Source: Sinimarinibacterium flocculans
GTDB lineage: Bacteria; Pseudomonadota; Gammaproteobacteria; Nevskiales; Nevskiaceae
DNA length: 64,000 bases
Reading direction: 5' to 3'
Assembly: GCF_003201205.1 (NCBI RefSeq)
Contig: NZ_QICN01000009.1
Location: 62,001-126,000, forward strand
The notes under the pieces were generated by a model. The model saw only the letters and a program-made list of their open reading frames with translations, was not told where the DNA came from and did no database searches. Below are positions 24,852-32,844 of the stretch, piece after piece. Made by a program: the position numbers and the translations under genes. Positions within the stretch are counted from its first letter, which is position 1. Each line of letters opens with the position of its first letter.

Positions 24852-25675
24852 TGAACGAGACCATGCTCAGGCTCCTCACGGAGTTCAACGCACAGCGCAG
24901 GGCGTACGCGGTCGCGACCGTCGTCGAGACGGTCGGCTCGGTGTCGGCGAAGACCTCCGCGAAGGCCGTGATCGACGACGAGGGCCGCGTCGTCTTCGGC
25001 TGGGTCGGCGGCGGCTGCGCCGAGTCGGCGGCGTGCAGCGCCGCACTGCAGTGCATCGAAAGCGGCGAGCCGACCGTGCTCGAGATCGACCTCGACGACG
25101 AGGTACTTGGCGCGGGCATGCCCTGCGGAGGACATATGCGCGTGTTCGTCGATCCGGTGAATCCGAAGCCGCGGCTGTGGCTGCTCGGCCACGGCCGCGT
25201 CGCCGAGGTGCTGTGCGCATTCGGCGACACGATCGGGCTCGAAGTGATCGTCAACGATCCCGGCGCGACGGCGCAGCAGTACCCGGCCGCGCAGCGCATC
25301 ATCACCGACGACCTCGACTACGAGCAGCTCGATCCGATCGCCGACGACTACGTCGTCATCGCGACGCAGCACAAGGGCGATCACGAATCGATGCAGCGCG
25401 TGCTGGCGTCGCAGGCCCGCTACATCGCGCTGATCGCGAGCCGCAAGCGCGCGCGGCTCGTATTGCAGTACCTGCGCGATCTCGGCGTCGGCGAGGCGGC
25501 GCTCGCACGCGTGATGGCGCCGGCCGGCCTCGACCTCGGCGCGCGCACGCCGGAGGAGATCGCACTGTCCGTCATCGCGCAGATCGTCATGACGCGGCGC
25601 GGCGGCTCGGGCAAGCTGAAAAAAACGGAGCCGGAGGCGCCGTCGGCGAAGCGCAAGGCGGCGGAGACGGCATGA
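24851..25675 (+). CDS. coxI: CoxI, XdhC/CoxI-family CODH maturation factor
   Basis: A 274-residue second XdhC-family protein. N-terminal domain VATVVETVGSVSAKTSAKAVI and GWVGGGCAESAACSAAL; C-terminal Rossmann-like domain LWLLGHGRVAEVLCAFGDTIG, VVIATQHKGDHESM, YIALIASRKRARLV, and LGARTPEEIALSVIAQIV. Lys-rich C-terminal tail. Together with CoxF it supplies the paired XdhC-like chaperones seen in cox clusters. The next gene starts inside its stop. Confidence 0.92.
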   Translation: MNETMLRLLTEFNAQRRAYAVATVVETVGSVSAKTSAKAVIDDEGRVVFGWVGGGCAESAACSAALQCIESGEPTVLEIDLDDEVLGAGMPCGGHMRVFVDPVNPKPRLWLLGHGRVAEVLCAFGDTIGLEVIVNDPGATAQQYPAAQRIITDDLDYEQLDPIADDYVVIATQHKGDHESMQRVLASQARYIALIASRKRARLVLQYLRDLGVGEAALARVMAPAGLDLGARTPEEIALSVIAQIVMTRRGGSGKLKKTEPEAPSAKRKAAETA

Positions 25676-26925
25676 GCGCGGCCGCGCAGCGGCTGGCGAC
25701 CCCTGCCGTGGATGCATTCCGCGCGCAGTTCCCGTGCTTCGCGAGCGCGGCCTGGGACGGCCTGCGCTATCTCGACAGCGCCGCGACGACGCAGAAGCCG
25801 CAGTCCGTGATCGATGCGGTGCGGCACGCGATGGAAACGTTCACGGCGCCGGTCCACCGCGGCCTCTATCCACTCGCCGAGCAGGTCAGCGAAGCCTACG
25901 AGGCCGCGCGCGCGACGATGGCGCATTTCGTCGGCGCCGCGCATGACGACGAAGCGGTGTTCGTGCCGTCGGCGACCGCCGGCATCAACCTCGTCGCCGA
26001 AGGCTGGCTGCGTCCGCGCCTGCGCGCCGGCGACGAGATCTGCGTGACGCGCATGGAGCATCACGCCAACCTGCTGCCCTGGCAGCGCGTCGCGCAGGCC
26101 TGCGGCGCACGGCTGCGCGTCGTCGGCTTCGACGGCGAAGGGCGTCTCGATCTCGACGCGGCGCGCCGCTACATCCATGCGAGGACGCGCCTCGTCGCCG
26201 TCGTCCACGTCTCCAACGTGCTGGGCACGATCAATCCCGTCGCTGAAATCGGCGCGCTCGCGCATGCGGCCGGCGCCGCGCTGCTGGTCGACGCCACGCA
26301 GTCGGCCGCGCACCTGCCGCTCGACGTGCAGGCGATGGGCGCCGACTTCCTCGCGCTGTCGGCGCACAAGATGTACGGGCCGGCCGGCATCGGCCTGCTG
26401 TGGGGCCGCCGCGACCGGCTCGCGGAGATGGAACCGCTGCTCGTCGGCGGCGGCATGGTCGAGGAAGCCGGCTTTGCCGCGGCGTCGCGCTGGCGTGCGC
26501 CGCCGCAGCGCTTCGAGGCCGGTTCGCCGGACCTGCCGGGCGTGCTCGGCATGGCCGCGGCGGCCGGGTTCGTGACGCACTGGCGGCGCACGGACCCGGC
26601 GCGCATGGACGGCACGCCGCTGCGCCGCCATCTGCTCGACGGTCTTCGCGCCGTGCGCGGCCTGCGGCTGCACGGGCCGTCGGGCGCCGACGGCCGGCTC
26701 GGCATCTTCTCGTTCCAGCTCGACGGACTGCATCCGCACGACGTCGCCGCCGCCTGCGGCGACCGCGGCGTCTGCCTGCGTGCTGGCCATCACTGCTGCC
26801 AGCCGCTGCACGACTGGCTCGGCGAGCCCGGCAGCGTGCGCGCGAGCCTGGCCGCGTACAGCACGCGCGAGGACGTGGACGCGCTGGTCGATGCGCTCGA
26901 ATACGCGCGCGGAGCGCTGCGATGA
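25672..26925 (+). CDS. SufS-type cysteine desulfurase in cox operon
   Basis: A 417-residue class V aminotransferase of the SufS/CsdA type. The PLP lysine is K233 in LSAHKMYGPAG; the active-site cysteine is C375 in CLRAGHHCCQPL; DSAATTQKP and HHANLLPWQ are also typical. Transfers sulfur from cysteine as persulfide. ATGA overlap with coxI makes it part of the same operon, so I infer it provides the sulfido ligand of the Mo-Cu centre rather than general Fe-S assembly. No other suf genes (sufBCD) are nearby, which fits a dedicated role. Confidence 0.93.
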   Translation: MSAAAQRLATPAVDAFRAQFPCFASAAWDGLRYLDSAATTQKPQSVIDAVRHAMETFTAPVHRGLYPLAEQVSEAYEAARATMAHFVGAAHDDEAVFVPSATAGINLVAEGWLRPRLRAGDEICVTRMEHHANLLPWQRVAQACGARLRVVGFDGEGRLDLDAARRYIHARTRLVAVVHVSNVLGTINPVAEIGALAHAAGAALLVDATQSAAHLPLDVQAMGADFLALSAHKMYGPAGIGLLWGRRDRLAEMEPLLVGGGMVEEAGFAAASRWRAPPQRFEAGSPDLPGVLGMAAAAGFVTHWRRTDPARMDGTPLRRHLLDGLRAVRGLRLHGPSGADGRLGIFSFQLDGLHPHDVAAACGDRGVCLRAGHHCCQPLHDWLGEPGSVRASLAAYSTREDVDALVDALEYARGALR

Positions 26926-27362
26926 GCGCGCAGCCGTTCCTGCGGCCGGCACCGGCGGCGGACCCGCGCCACGCCGCGCTGCTGGAACACGCGCGGCATC
27001 CGCGCAACCGCCGCGATCTCGACGCGGCGACGCATCACGGTTCCGGCAGCAACGCGCTCTGCGGCGACTCAGTGTCGGTGTCGCTCGTGGTCGACGGCGA
27101 CGTGCTGCGCGAGATCGCGTTCAAGGAGCGCAGTTGCAATGTCTGCAAGGCGTCGGCGTCGATGATGACGGAACTCGTCCATGGCCGACCGCTTGCCGAG
27201 GTGCGTGCGCTGTGCGCCGACTTCCGGCGCTGGGTCGCCGAGGGCGACGCGGCATGGACGCCGCCGGACGCGCTCGCGCCGCTGGCGCTGCTGCGCGAGC
27301 GTTCCGCGCGCCACCGCTGCCTCACACTGGCCTGGGAGGCGCTCGCCGATGCGCTCGGCTGA
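26922..27362 (+). CDS. SufU/IscU-like scaffold or sulfur acceptor
   Basis: A 146-residue protein with the three-Cys arrangement of SufU/IscU: LCGDSVSV, RSCNVCKASASMM, and HRCLTLAWEAL near the C-terminus. SufU-type proteins accept sulfur from SufS. Overlaps the desulfurase by ATGA. Coupling with the desulfurase inside the cox operon suggests relay of sulfur to CODH maturation (inference). Confidence 0.9.
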   Translation: MSAQPFLRPAPAADPRHAALLEHARHPRNRRDLDAATHHGSGSNALCGDSVSVSLVVDGDVLREIAFKERSCNVCKASASMMTELVHGRPLAEVRALCADFRRWVAEGDAAWTPPDALAPLALLRERSARHRCLTLAWEALADALG

Positions 27363-27963
27363 CGCCATCGCGCCGCCGGCCTGGCCGCAGGCGCTCGTGC
27401 CGTGGGCGATGGTCGCGGCCTGCGCGGTCGTGGCTGCCGGCCTGCTCGGACTGCGCGGTGCGGCGGCGTGGACGGGGCTGGCGCTGACCTGCATCGCGCT
27501 CGGCGCTCCGCTGGTGCAGGGCGCGGCCGCGCCGGGCAGCGATCCGCGCCTGCAGACCGCGTGCCGGATGCTGCTCAGCGGCGCGCTCGGCATGCTCATC
27601 GGCCTCAGCTTCGATCATCCGTCCGGCCTGGTGCCGCTGCTGAGCCTGTGCCGCTCCGGATCGCCCGGCTGGCTCGACGGCGCCTGGAGTTCCCTCGCGC
27701 AGATGCCCTATGCCTGCGTGGCGATGATCGCAGCATGCCAGTGCGGTGAGTGGATGCACGTGCGGCGTGCGCGCTGCCGCCGCAGGGACCGGCTCGCGGC
27801 GCATGTCGCGATGCTCGCCGGCATGGCGCTGGCGCATGCGCCGGCCGCACAGCTCGGCGGCGGCCTGCCGGGACCGTGGCCTGCCGCCGTGTTCCTGATC
27901 TGGATGGTGGCCGGCATGGCCGCTGGCCTGTTGCTCGTGTCCTGGACCTTCCGGGAGGCGTAG
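27349..27963 (+). CDS. Multi-pass membrane protein, end of cox operon
   Basis: A 204-residue integral membrane protein with about five or six hydrophobic segments (for example ALVPWAMVAACAVVAAGLLGL, WTGLALTCIALGAPLV, MLLSGALGMLIGLSF, AAVFLIWMVAGMAAGLLLVSW). A Cys/His/Arg-rich loop in the middle (CQCGEWMHVRRARCRRRD) could bind metal. The ATG at 27349 lies 14 bases inside the SufU-like gene, so the two are coupled. Function unknown; a copper or CODH membrane role is possible but unsupported. Confidence 0.7.
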   Translation: MRSADAIAPPAWPQALVPWAMVAACAVVAAGLLGLRGAAAWTGLALTCIALGAPLVQGAAAPGSDPRLQTACRMLLSGALGMLIGLSFDHPSGLVPLLSLCRSGSPGWLDGAWSSLAQMPYACVAMIAACQCGEWMHVRRARCRRRDRLAAHVAMLAGMALAHAPAAQLGGGLPGPWPAAVFLIWMVAGMAAGLLLVSWTFREA

Positions 27964-28055
27964 ACGGCATCCCCAAATTTCGCGGTGAAACCCCCGAGGG
28001 CGTATGCAGGGCGCAGTCCGCGACCCGGTCGTCCCGGCAATAAGGAGGAGAGTAA

Positions 28056-28649
28056 ATGTCATTCGTTCGTCTTGCGGTTCCGGCCGCGCTGCTCTGCGGC
28101 TTCCTCGGCACGGCGGCCGCCGCCGATTCCTCGCTGCTCGTGCGTGTGCGTGCGGTACACATCGCGCCCGATGTCAGCACCAGTCCCGACATCGACGCGG
28201 ACGTCTCCAACAAGACCATCCCGGAAGTGGACATCAGCTACTTCTTCATGCCGAACCTGGCCGTCGAGCTGATCCTGACCTATCCGCAGAAGCACGACGT
28301 GACCGTAGGCGGCGACAGGATCGGATCGGTGAAGCACCTGCCGCCGACACTGACGCTGCAGTACCACCTGCCGCTGGCCAACGGCTTCAAGCCCTATGCC
28401 GGCGTCGGCTTCAACTACACGCGCTTCATGGACGCCGACCTCGCGGACGGCAGTCTCGATGTCGACAAGAGCAGCTTCGGCTTCGCCTACCAGCTCGGTC
28501 TCGATTTCGCGATCAGCAAGAACATGACGCTGAACCTCGACGTCAAGAAGGTCAGGATGTCCACCGACGTGAAGGCGGGCGGCGCCACGGTCACCGACCT
28601 GTCGATCGATCCGCTGCTGCTGGGCGTCGGCGTAGGCTGGTACTTCTGA
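28056..28649 (+). CDS. OmpW-family outer-membrane protein
   Basis: A 197-residue eight-stranded barrel: signal peptide (AALLCGFLGTAAAAD), then DSSLLVRVRAVHIAPD, IPEVDISYFFMPNLAVELILTYPQKHDV, KPYAGVGFNYTRF and a C-terminal aromatic residue (LLLGVGVGWYF). Good ribosome site (AAGGAGGAG). It opens after a 92-base gap that contains no clear promoter. OmpW proteins form small hydrophobic-molecule channels. Confidence 0.93.
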   Translation: MSFVRLAVPAALLCGFLGTAAAADSSLLVRVRAVHIAPDVSTSPDIDADVSNKTIPEVDISYFFMPNLAVELILTYPQKHDVTVGGDRIGSVKHLPPTLTLQYHLPLANGFKPYAGVGFNYTRFMDADLADGSLDVDKSSFGFAYQLGLDFAISKNMTLNLDVKKVRMSTDVKAGGATVTDLSIDPLLLGVGVGWYF

Positions 28650-28675
28650 GCCTCCCGTCGCCGTGGTGAGCGCGC

Positions 28676-29062
28676 ATGCGTGACGTCGCACCGGAACCGC
28701 CCGCGCCGTGCAAGGCGCGGGCGGTCGGCTTCATCCGGCTGCCTCCGGCAGCCATCGTTCGCGTCCGCGAGGGCGGGGTGCTGGAAGTGGCGCGCCACGC
28801 CGCCCTCGCGGCGGTCGCGCGCACGTCCGAACTGCTGCCGTACTGCGACACCGCCGCCGTGCTCAGTGCCGACCTGCACACAAACATCTTTGACGAGGGC
28901 GTCGATCTGGTTGCGGATGTCGAAGGCCCATCCGGGGCGGGCGTCGACGCGAAGGCGCTGACCGCCGTCGCGGTTGCCGCGCTGTCTCTCCACGACCTGC
29001 TCAAGACGCATGCGACCTCCGGGCCGCCGATACGGATCGGTGGCATCCGTCTCAGCGGATGA
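28676..29062 (+). CDS. Degenerate MoaC-like protein
   Basis: A 128-residue protein aligning by eye with MoaC: ARHAALAAVARTSELLPYCDTAAV corresponds to MoaC AxxAGIxAAKRTxELIPLCHPLPL, and GVDAKALTAVAVAALSLHDLLK to GVEMEALTAVSVAALTxYDMxK. Key catalytic positions differ: the CHP histidine is replaced (YCDTA), the Glu pair is DAK, and the C-terminal KxGGKSG lysine segment is absent. So it is probably not an active cyclic pyranopterin synthase. It lies between the cox/OmpW genes and the Mo-cofactor genes. A binding or regulatory role, or decay, is possible. Confidence 0.7.
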   Translation: MRDVAPEPPAPCKARAVGFIRLPPAAIVRVREGGVLEVARHAALAAVARTSELLPYCDTAAVLSADLHTNIFDEGVDLVADVEGPSGAGVDAKALTAVAVAALSLHDLLKTHATSGPPIRIGGIRLSG

Positions 29063-29306
29063 GTCTGGCAGGCACGGTCGAGAGCAGCGGAATGGCCCGA
29101 ACAGCTTGTTCGCGAAAGAACAATGCCCACTTCGGGCATCGTCATTCGTTGAGCGGTGGCAGGCGCAGGCCACTCGAGGCGTGTGCCTTTCAAGCGGGGC
29201 AGTCGGAGGGCATCGCGTTGACGTCGCCTCTTTCCCGGACGATAGGGCGGCAAGGCGATTTCAGCGCGAGATTTGGTAACCGTCAGAAGGCCTTACTGGA
29301 GGTGGA

Positions 29307-30014
29307 ATGAGTGACATGGAACTCGGGCCAGGCTTCCACGGCCTGTGGCCCACGCCGCTGGGCGTCTACCGGCTGGCTGGCATATCGGAATTCAATGATT
29401 CGCTCGCCCGGGAGCTTGAGGCCATTCGCGCGGAGCAGTTGGAGCAGCGGCGGCAGGCCCCCGGAAGTTTCTTCGCAAGCGACGATGATCTCCTGCAGCG
29501 TACCAAGCTCAAGGGATGGGAACCGTTCGTCCGGTTCGTCGTCGAACGCATTCGTGACACTGCGGAGCAGGCCAACACCGGCTTCTGGCCGGCGCAAGGG
29601 CTTCGTCTGGAAGTCGCCATCAAGGGCATGTGGTTCCAATGCAGCAACGGCGGTGCCTTCCACGACGTGCATACGCATGGCAATTGCTCCTGGTCCGGCG
29701 TCTATGTGGTCCAGGTCGACAATCCCCAGGAGCGCATCCGTCACCCGGTCTACGGGCCGGCCAATGGCGTCACGCGGTTCTACGGTCCTCCATTCGGCGT
29801 GCTGGGCGGCGCGTTTGTCGATGTGGCGAACGCCTACTTGCAACCGCCGCATCGCGACGTTGAACCGGTGCCGGGGCAGCTCACCATCTTTCCTTCCTGG
29901 CTGGCGCATCAGGCGCTGCCTTACGCCGGGACGCTCGATCGCATCATCATTTCATTCAATGCGAGCCTGCATGCCGCAGGCGGCGATCGTCTGCATGAAT
30001 ACAGTGCCCACTGA
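29307..30014 (+). CDS. Putative 2OG-Fe(II) oxygenase (TIGR02466-like)
   Basis: A 235-residue protein with the putative non-heme iron site of a small 2-oxoglutarate oxygenase family: FHDVHTHGNCSWSGVYVVQ (His ligands and conserved SGVYV strand), then PGQLTIFPSWLAHQALPY with the distal His, and RIIISFNA with the 2OG-binding Arg. The substrate is unknown. The gene is preceded by a 244-base stretch (29063-29306) without a recognisable gene. A good AGGTGG ribosome site precedes the ATG. Confidence 0.8.
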   Translation: MSDMELGPGFHGLWPTPLGVYRLAGISEFNDSLARELEAIRAEQLEQRRQAPGSFFASDDDLLQRTKLKGWEPFVRFVVERIRDTAEQANTGFWPAQGLRLEVAIKGMWFQCSNGGAFHDVHTHGNCSWSGVYVVQVDNPQERIRHPVYGPANGVTRFYGPPFGVLGGAFVDVANAYLQPPHRDVEPVPGQLTIFPSWLAHQALPYAGTLDRIIISFNASLHAAGGDRLHEYSAH

Positions 30015-30107
30015 GCAGGTCCCGATGCGAGCCGGTCGCCATCGTCAAGCACCGCATCGGCATGATCAGTGATCCATGATCCATTGTCACAAAACCAGGA
30101 GGCTTTC

Positions 30108-30314
30108 ATGAAACTCAGTGCCCGCAACGCCCTCAAGGGCAAGATCGAGAAGATCACCAAGGGAGCCGTGACCACGACCATTCGCATCGACGTGGGCCAC
30201 GGCATCCACATCACATCGTCGATTACCAATGAGGCCGCCGATGACCTGGCGTTGGGCGTCGGCGACGACGTCACCGCGATCATCAAGGCATCGGATGTCA
30301 TCGTCGGCAAGTAG
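30108..30314 (+). CDS. mop: Molbindin (Mop-type single TOBE domain)
   Basis: A 68-residue cytoplasmic molybdate-binding protein: KLSARNALKGKIEKITKGAV, then IHITSSITNEAADDLALGVGDDVTAIIKASDVIVGK, the complete Mop fold. Multimers bind several oxyanions and buffer molybdate or tungstate. ATG at 30108 is preceded by AGGAGG; a longer frame from 30069 is not supported. Convergent with modE2. No ModE box was seen upstream. Confidence 0.93.
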   Translation: MKLSARNALKGKIEKITKGAVTTTIRIDVGHGIHITSSITNEAADDLALGVGDDVTAIIKASDVIVGK

Positions 30315-30411
30315 CCCACGCCCGGCAGATGATGAGCATGGGCGTCCGGATACTTCGAGTAGCCACGCAAGGAAATGCGCGTTGCGCGAGGCGGTGGCCG
30401 GGCAGCCCGCT

Positions 30412-30783
30412 CTATTCGCCCTGGAGCAGAGCCTGAACGCGGGTGTTGAGACGCGCTACCTGGCGGGCGTGTTCGGCTTCCAGCCGCCGGTACGCCTTCA
30501 CAAGTGCCAGACCGTCGGCGCTGAGGATCGCGCCCCCACCGCCACGACCGCCGGTGAGTCGCGTCACCAGAGTGACGCCGACGCGGCGGTTCATCAGCTC
30601 CACCGCGCCCCAAGCGGAGCGATAGCTCATGCCCATGCAGATCGCTGCCTGGCGGATCGAGCCGGTTTCGGCGATGCGCTCCAGCAGTTCGATGCGGCCG
30701 CGCCCGCCAAGGCTTTCCTCGCCTGCCATCAACCAGAAACTGGATTGCACCGTGATCGGTGCTCGCGCGAGTGGTTTGGGCAT
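30412..30783 (-). CDS. Short ModE-type DNA-binding protein lacking molybdate domains
   Basis: A 123-residue HTH-only ModE relative: FWLMAGEESLGGRGRIELLERI, AETGSIRQAA, SYRSAWGAVELMNRRVG, TGGRGGGGAILSADG. The molybdate-binding TOBE repeats are absent. Such short ModE proteins may act with a separate sensor or compete with full-length ModE (inference). It is divergent from the chimeric moa gene across a ModE-like box, and is the intact member of a duplicated locus. The duplicate of its 5' end at 32645 is broken. Confidence 0.88.
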   Translation of the reverse strand: MPKPLARAPITVQSSFWLMAGEESLGGRGRIELLERIAETGSIRQAAICMGMSYRSAWGAVELMNRRVGVTLVTRLTGGRGGGGAILSADGLALVKAYRRLEAEHARQVARLNTRVQALLQGE

Positions 30784-31043
30784 GGCCGGAGGTTCGCTCG
30801 GATGAAACGTTATGTCGACTTATGTATGTATAACGTAAAGACTCTTTAATGATTGATCAGAATACCTGTTTGCTCACTGCCACCACACCTGCCGAGATCC
30901 CCACGCCAGGTTCGTACGACGCGCGCGGCATGCTGAGTGATCAACACGGGCGAGTGAAGCGCAAGCTGCGGCTGTCCCGGCTGGCGGTGGCACACGACAT
31001 CACTCACATCCGCCTTACCGGCGGCGAGCCGCAGGGCACCGAT
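30642..31043. repeat. Direct repeat A, copy 1 (modE2 start / box / moaA start)
   Basis: Nearly identical to 32645-33133 with few substitutions, some small indels and one 105-base deletion inside the moaA part. Covers the 5' end of modE2, the divergent ModE box and the moaA 5' region. Marks a tandem duplication of the Mo locus. Confidence 0.85.
30808..30835. promoter_or_regulatory. ModE-like box with altered spacing (copy A)
   Basis: Half-sites CGTTATGTC (30808-30816) and TGTATAACG (30827-30835) are the same as in the copy B box, but the spacer is 10 rather than 6 bases because of a 4-base TATG-type insertion. ModE half-sites need a fixed helical register, so binding is probably impaired (inference). 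Confidence 0.65.
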
Positions 31044-31340
31044 TGCGTGCTCACCGTCGGCGGCACGGGACCGCGTGATTGCGCGGTCGATATGGTCGAG
31101 CGGTTGATCACCACGCCGCTGCCCGGCTTCATGGAAACTGCCTGCGCGTTCGGTCAGGCGCGCACGCCCTACGCCATGCTGCCGCGCGGCGCCGCCGGTC
31201 TTTCGAGCGGCAGTTTCATCGCTACCTTCCCGGGTTCGCGCAGGGGCGCCGAGGAAACGCTCGCCGCCGTGCTCCCCGGGCTGGTCCACCTGCTGGACGT
31301 CTGCCGCACGTCCCGGCCGCATGAGGGAGGCTACACATGA
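30849..31340 (+). pseudogene. Chimeric moaA'-moaB' remnant ORF
   Basis: An open 163-codon frame that starts as MoaA and ends as MoaB/MogA. The first part matches moaA at 32845 but misses exactly 105 bases (35 codons, including the CNFRCSYC radical-SAM motif) between two copies of CTGCGGCTGTC. After RLTGGEP it switches to a MoaB/MogA C-terminal half (VLTVGGTGPRD ... FPGSRRGAEETLAAVLPGLVHLLDVC) related, but clearly divergent, to the end of moaCB. No catalytic MoaA function is possible. Its stop still overlaps the moeA start (ATGA), so it may persist to couple translation of moeA. Confidence 0.85.
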
Positions 31341-32548
31341 GCATGCTTACGATCGAAGACGCTTGGGCACGGCTGGACGCCGCCTGCGCGCCGCTGCCGG
31401 CGGCCAGCCTGCCGCTGGTTTCGGCGCTGGGCCGTGTCACCGCGGTGCCGGTGCATGCCGCCTGCGATCTGCCGCCTTTCGACCAGAGTGGCGTCGACGG
31501 ATACGCCCTGAGCGTCGCCGGCATCCGGGACTGGCCCGCGCGCCTTCCACTGGGTGGAACGATCGCGGCCGGCACCCTTGCGGCCGTGCCGGCACTCGAC
31601 GCCGGAACCGCCGCCCGCATCTACACCGGCGGCATGATTCCGCAGGGAGCGGATGCGGTCGTCGCACAGGAATGGGTCGAGCGCGAGGGAGAGTCCCTGG
31701 TGGTTGCGCGGCCGGTGCCGGTGGGGCAGGACATCCGCCGCCGTGGCGAGGAACTGTGTGCCGGTACGCTGATGATCGGGCGCGGCGAGCGTCTCAACGC
31801 CGGTCGCATCGCCATGCTCGCAGCCGCCGGCATCGACCGGGTACGCGTGCATGCGGCTCCACGCGTCCGCGTGCTGGTTTGCGGCGACGAAATCGTGCCC
31901 GCCGGGCGGACGCTTCGCCTGGGCGAGGTCTACGATGCCAACGGGCCGCTGATCGCGTCCTGGCTGCGGCGCAACGGCTATCCGGACCCCGAGATCGAAG
32001 CGGTGCCGGACCGTGAAGCGGTGGTCAGCGAAGCGCTGCGCCGGGCGTTCGATTCGGCCGACCTGGTGCTCAGCGCTGGCGGTGTATCGGTGGGCGATCG
32101 GGACCTGATCGTGCCGGAAGCCGAGCGGCTTGGCGCCGAGCGCCTGTTCTGGCGCGTGGCGCAGAAGCCGGGAAAACCGGTGTACGCGGCGCGGCATGGG
32201 CGGGCTCTGTTGATCGGCCTGCCCGGGAATCCGGGTTCGGTTCTGGTCAATCTGGCGGTCTTCGTCGCCCGTGTCCTCGGCTGCCTGGAAGCGGAGGCCG
32301 ATCACGCCGCCGCATTGCAGGTCGGCTTCCTGCTGGCCGCAGCGGCAGGTGATCCCCAGCGCGATACCTGGCTGCGGGTGCGCAGGCGCATCGGCGAGGA
32401 TGGCAGCCTCGGCCTTGAGCCGCTGCCGCGCCAGAATTCGCACATGATCTCCAATCTGTCCGTCGCGGACGCACTGGCCTGGTTGCCTCGTTCCGCGGAG
32501 CAATTCCCCGTCGGAACGCGCGTGCGCTGCTTGAGCTTGCGTCTCTGA
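31337..32548 (+). CDS. moeA: MoeA molybdopterin molybdenumtransferase
   Basis: A 403-residue MoeA that inserts molybdate into adenylylated molybdopterin. Motifs: DLPPFDQSGVDGYAL near the N-terminus, ARIYTGGMIPQGADAVV, VLVCGDEIVPAGR, LSAGGVSVGDRDLI, KPGKPVYAARHGRALLIGLPGNPGS (MPT-binding domain 3), and a C-terminal domain 4. Starts inside the stop of the chimeric moaA'-moaB' frame. It is the only complete moeA in the window; a deleted 3' copy lies at 38559. Confidence 0.96.
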   Translation: MSMLTIEDAWARLDAACAPLPAASLPLVSALGRVTAVPVHAACDLPPFDQSGVDGYALSVAGIRDWPARLPLGGTIAAGTLAAVPALDAGTAARIYTGGMIPQGADAVVAQEWVEREGESLVVARPVPVGQDIRRRGEELCAGTLMIGRGERLNAGRIAMLAAAGIDRVRVHAAPRVRVLVCGDEIVPAGRTLRLGEVYDANGPLIASWLRRNGYPDPEIEAVPDREAVVSEALRRAFDSADLVLSAGGVSVGDRDLIVPEAERLGAERLFWRVAQKPGKPVYAARHGRALLIGLPGNPGSVLVNLAVFVARVLGCLEAEADHAAALQVGFLLAAAAGDPQRDTWLRVRRRIGEDGSLGLEPLPRQNSHMISNLSVADALAWLPRSAEQFPVGTRVRCLSLRL

Positions 32549-32615
32549 ATCCATCGTGTCTTCGCAATGGATTCAGAGATGCCGAAATGGCGGAATTGAT
32601 TTTCATCCGTCGAGA
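32121..32615. repeat. Direct repeat B, copy 1 (moeA 3' end and downstream hairpin)
   Basis: The segment from the CCGAGCGGCTTGGCGCCGAG stretch of moeA to about 32615 reappears at 38559-38872 with a large internal deletion. The shared part includes the inverted-repeat hairpin after moeA. The repeat delimits the duplicated Mo locus. Confidence 0.8.
32542..32579 (+). terminator. Inverted repeat at the moeA end
   Basis: Arms TCTCTGAATCCAT (32542-32554) and ATGGATTCAGAGA (32567-32579) form a perfect 13-bp stem with a 12-base loop, spanning the moeA stop codon. No T-run follows, so a factor-dependent terminator or mRNA-stabilising hairpin is more likely. The same structure with one mismatch follows the moeA remnant at 38559. 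Nothing else coding is seen in 32580-32644. Confidence 0.5.
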
Positions 32616-32644
32616 ATCTTCATCGTGTTGGTGCCCCCGGCGGC

Positions 32645-32783
32645 TCGCTGCCTGGCGGATCGAGCCGGCTTCGGCGATGCGCTCCAGCAGTTCGATGCGG
32701 CCGCGCCCGCCAAGGCTTTCCTCGCCTGCCATCAGCGAGAAACTGGATTGCACCGTGATCGGTGCGCGTGGGTGGTTTGGGCA
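32645..32783 (-). pseudogene. Truncated, frameshifted copy of the short modE gene
   Basis: Duplicate of the modE2 5' end (30642-30783). The start codon is GTG instead of ATG, a two-base deletion shifts the frame within the first codons, and homology ends abruptly near 32645 where unrelated sequence begins. It keeps the AGEESLGGRGRIELLERI segment out of frame. Not functional. Confidence 0.8.
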
Positions 32784-32808
32784 CGACTGGAGGCTCGCTC
32801 GGATGACG

Positions 32809-32832
32809 CGTTATGTCGACTGATGTATAACG
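32809..32832. promoter_or_regulatory. ModE operator upstream of moaA
   Basis: Half-sites CGTTATGTC and TGTATAACG separated by 6 bases, the canonical ModE geometry. It ends 12 bases before the moaA GTG start, so it most likely covers the promoter or the start of transcription. Confidence 0.8.
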
Positions 32833-32844
32833 TAGAGACTCTTT

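Noticed and set aside
29059-29310. 83-codon frame overlapping the MoaC-like stop (ATGA)
   Set aside because: No recognisable domain and it runs over the ribosome site of the oxygenase; probably chance.
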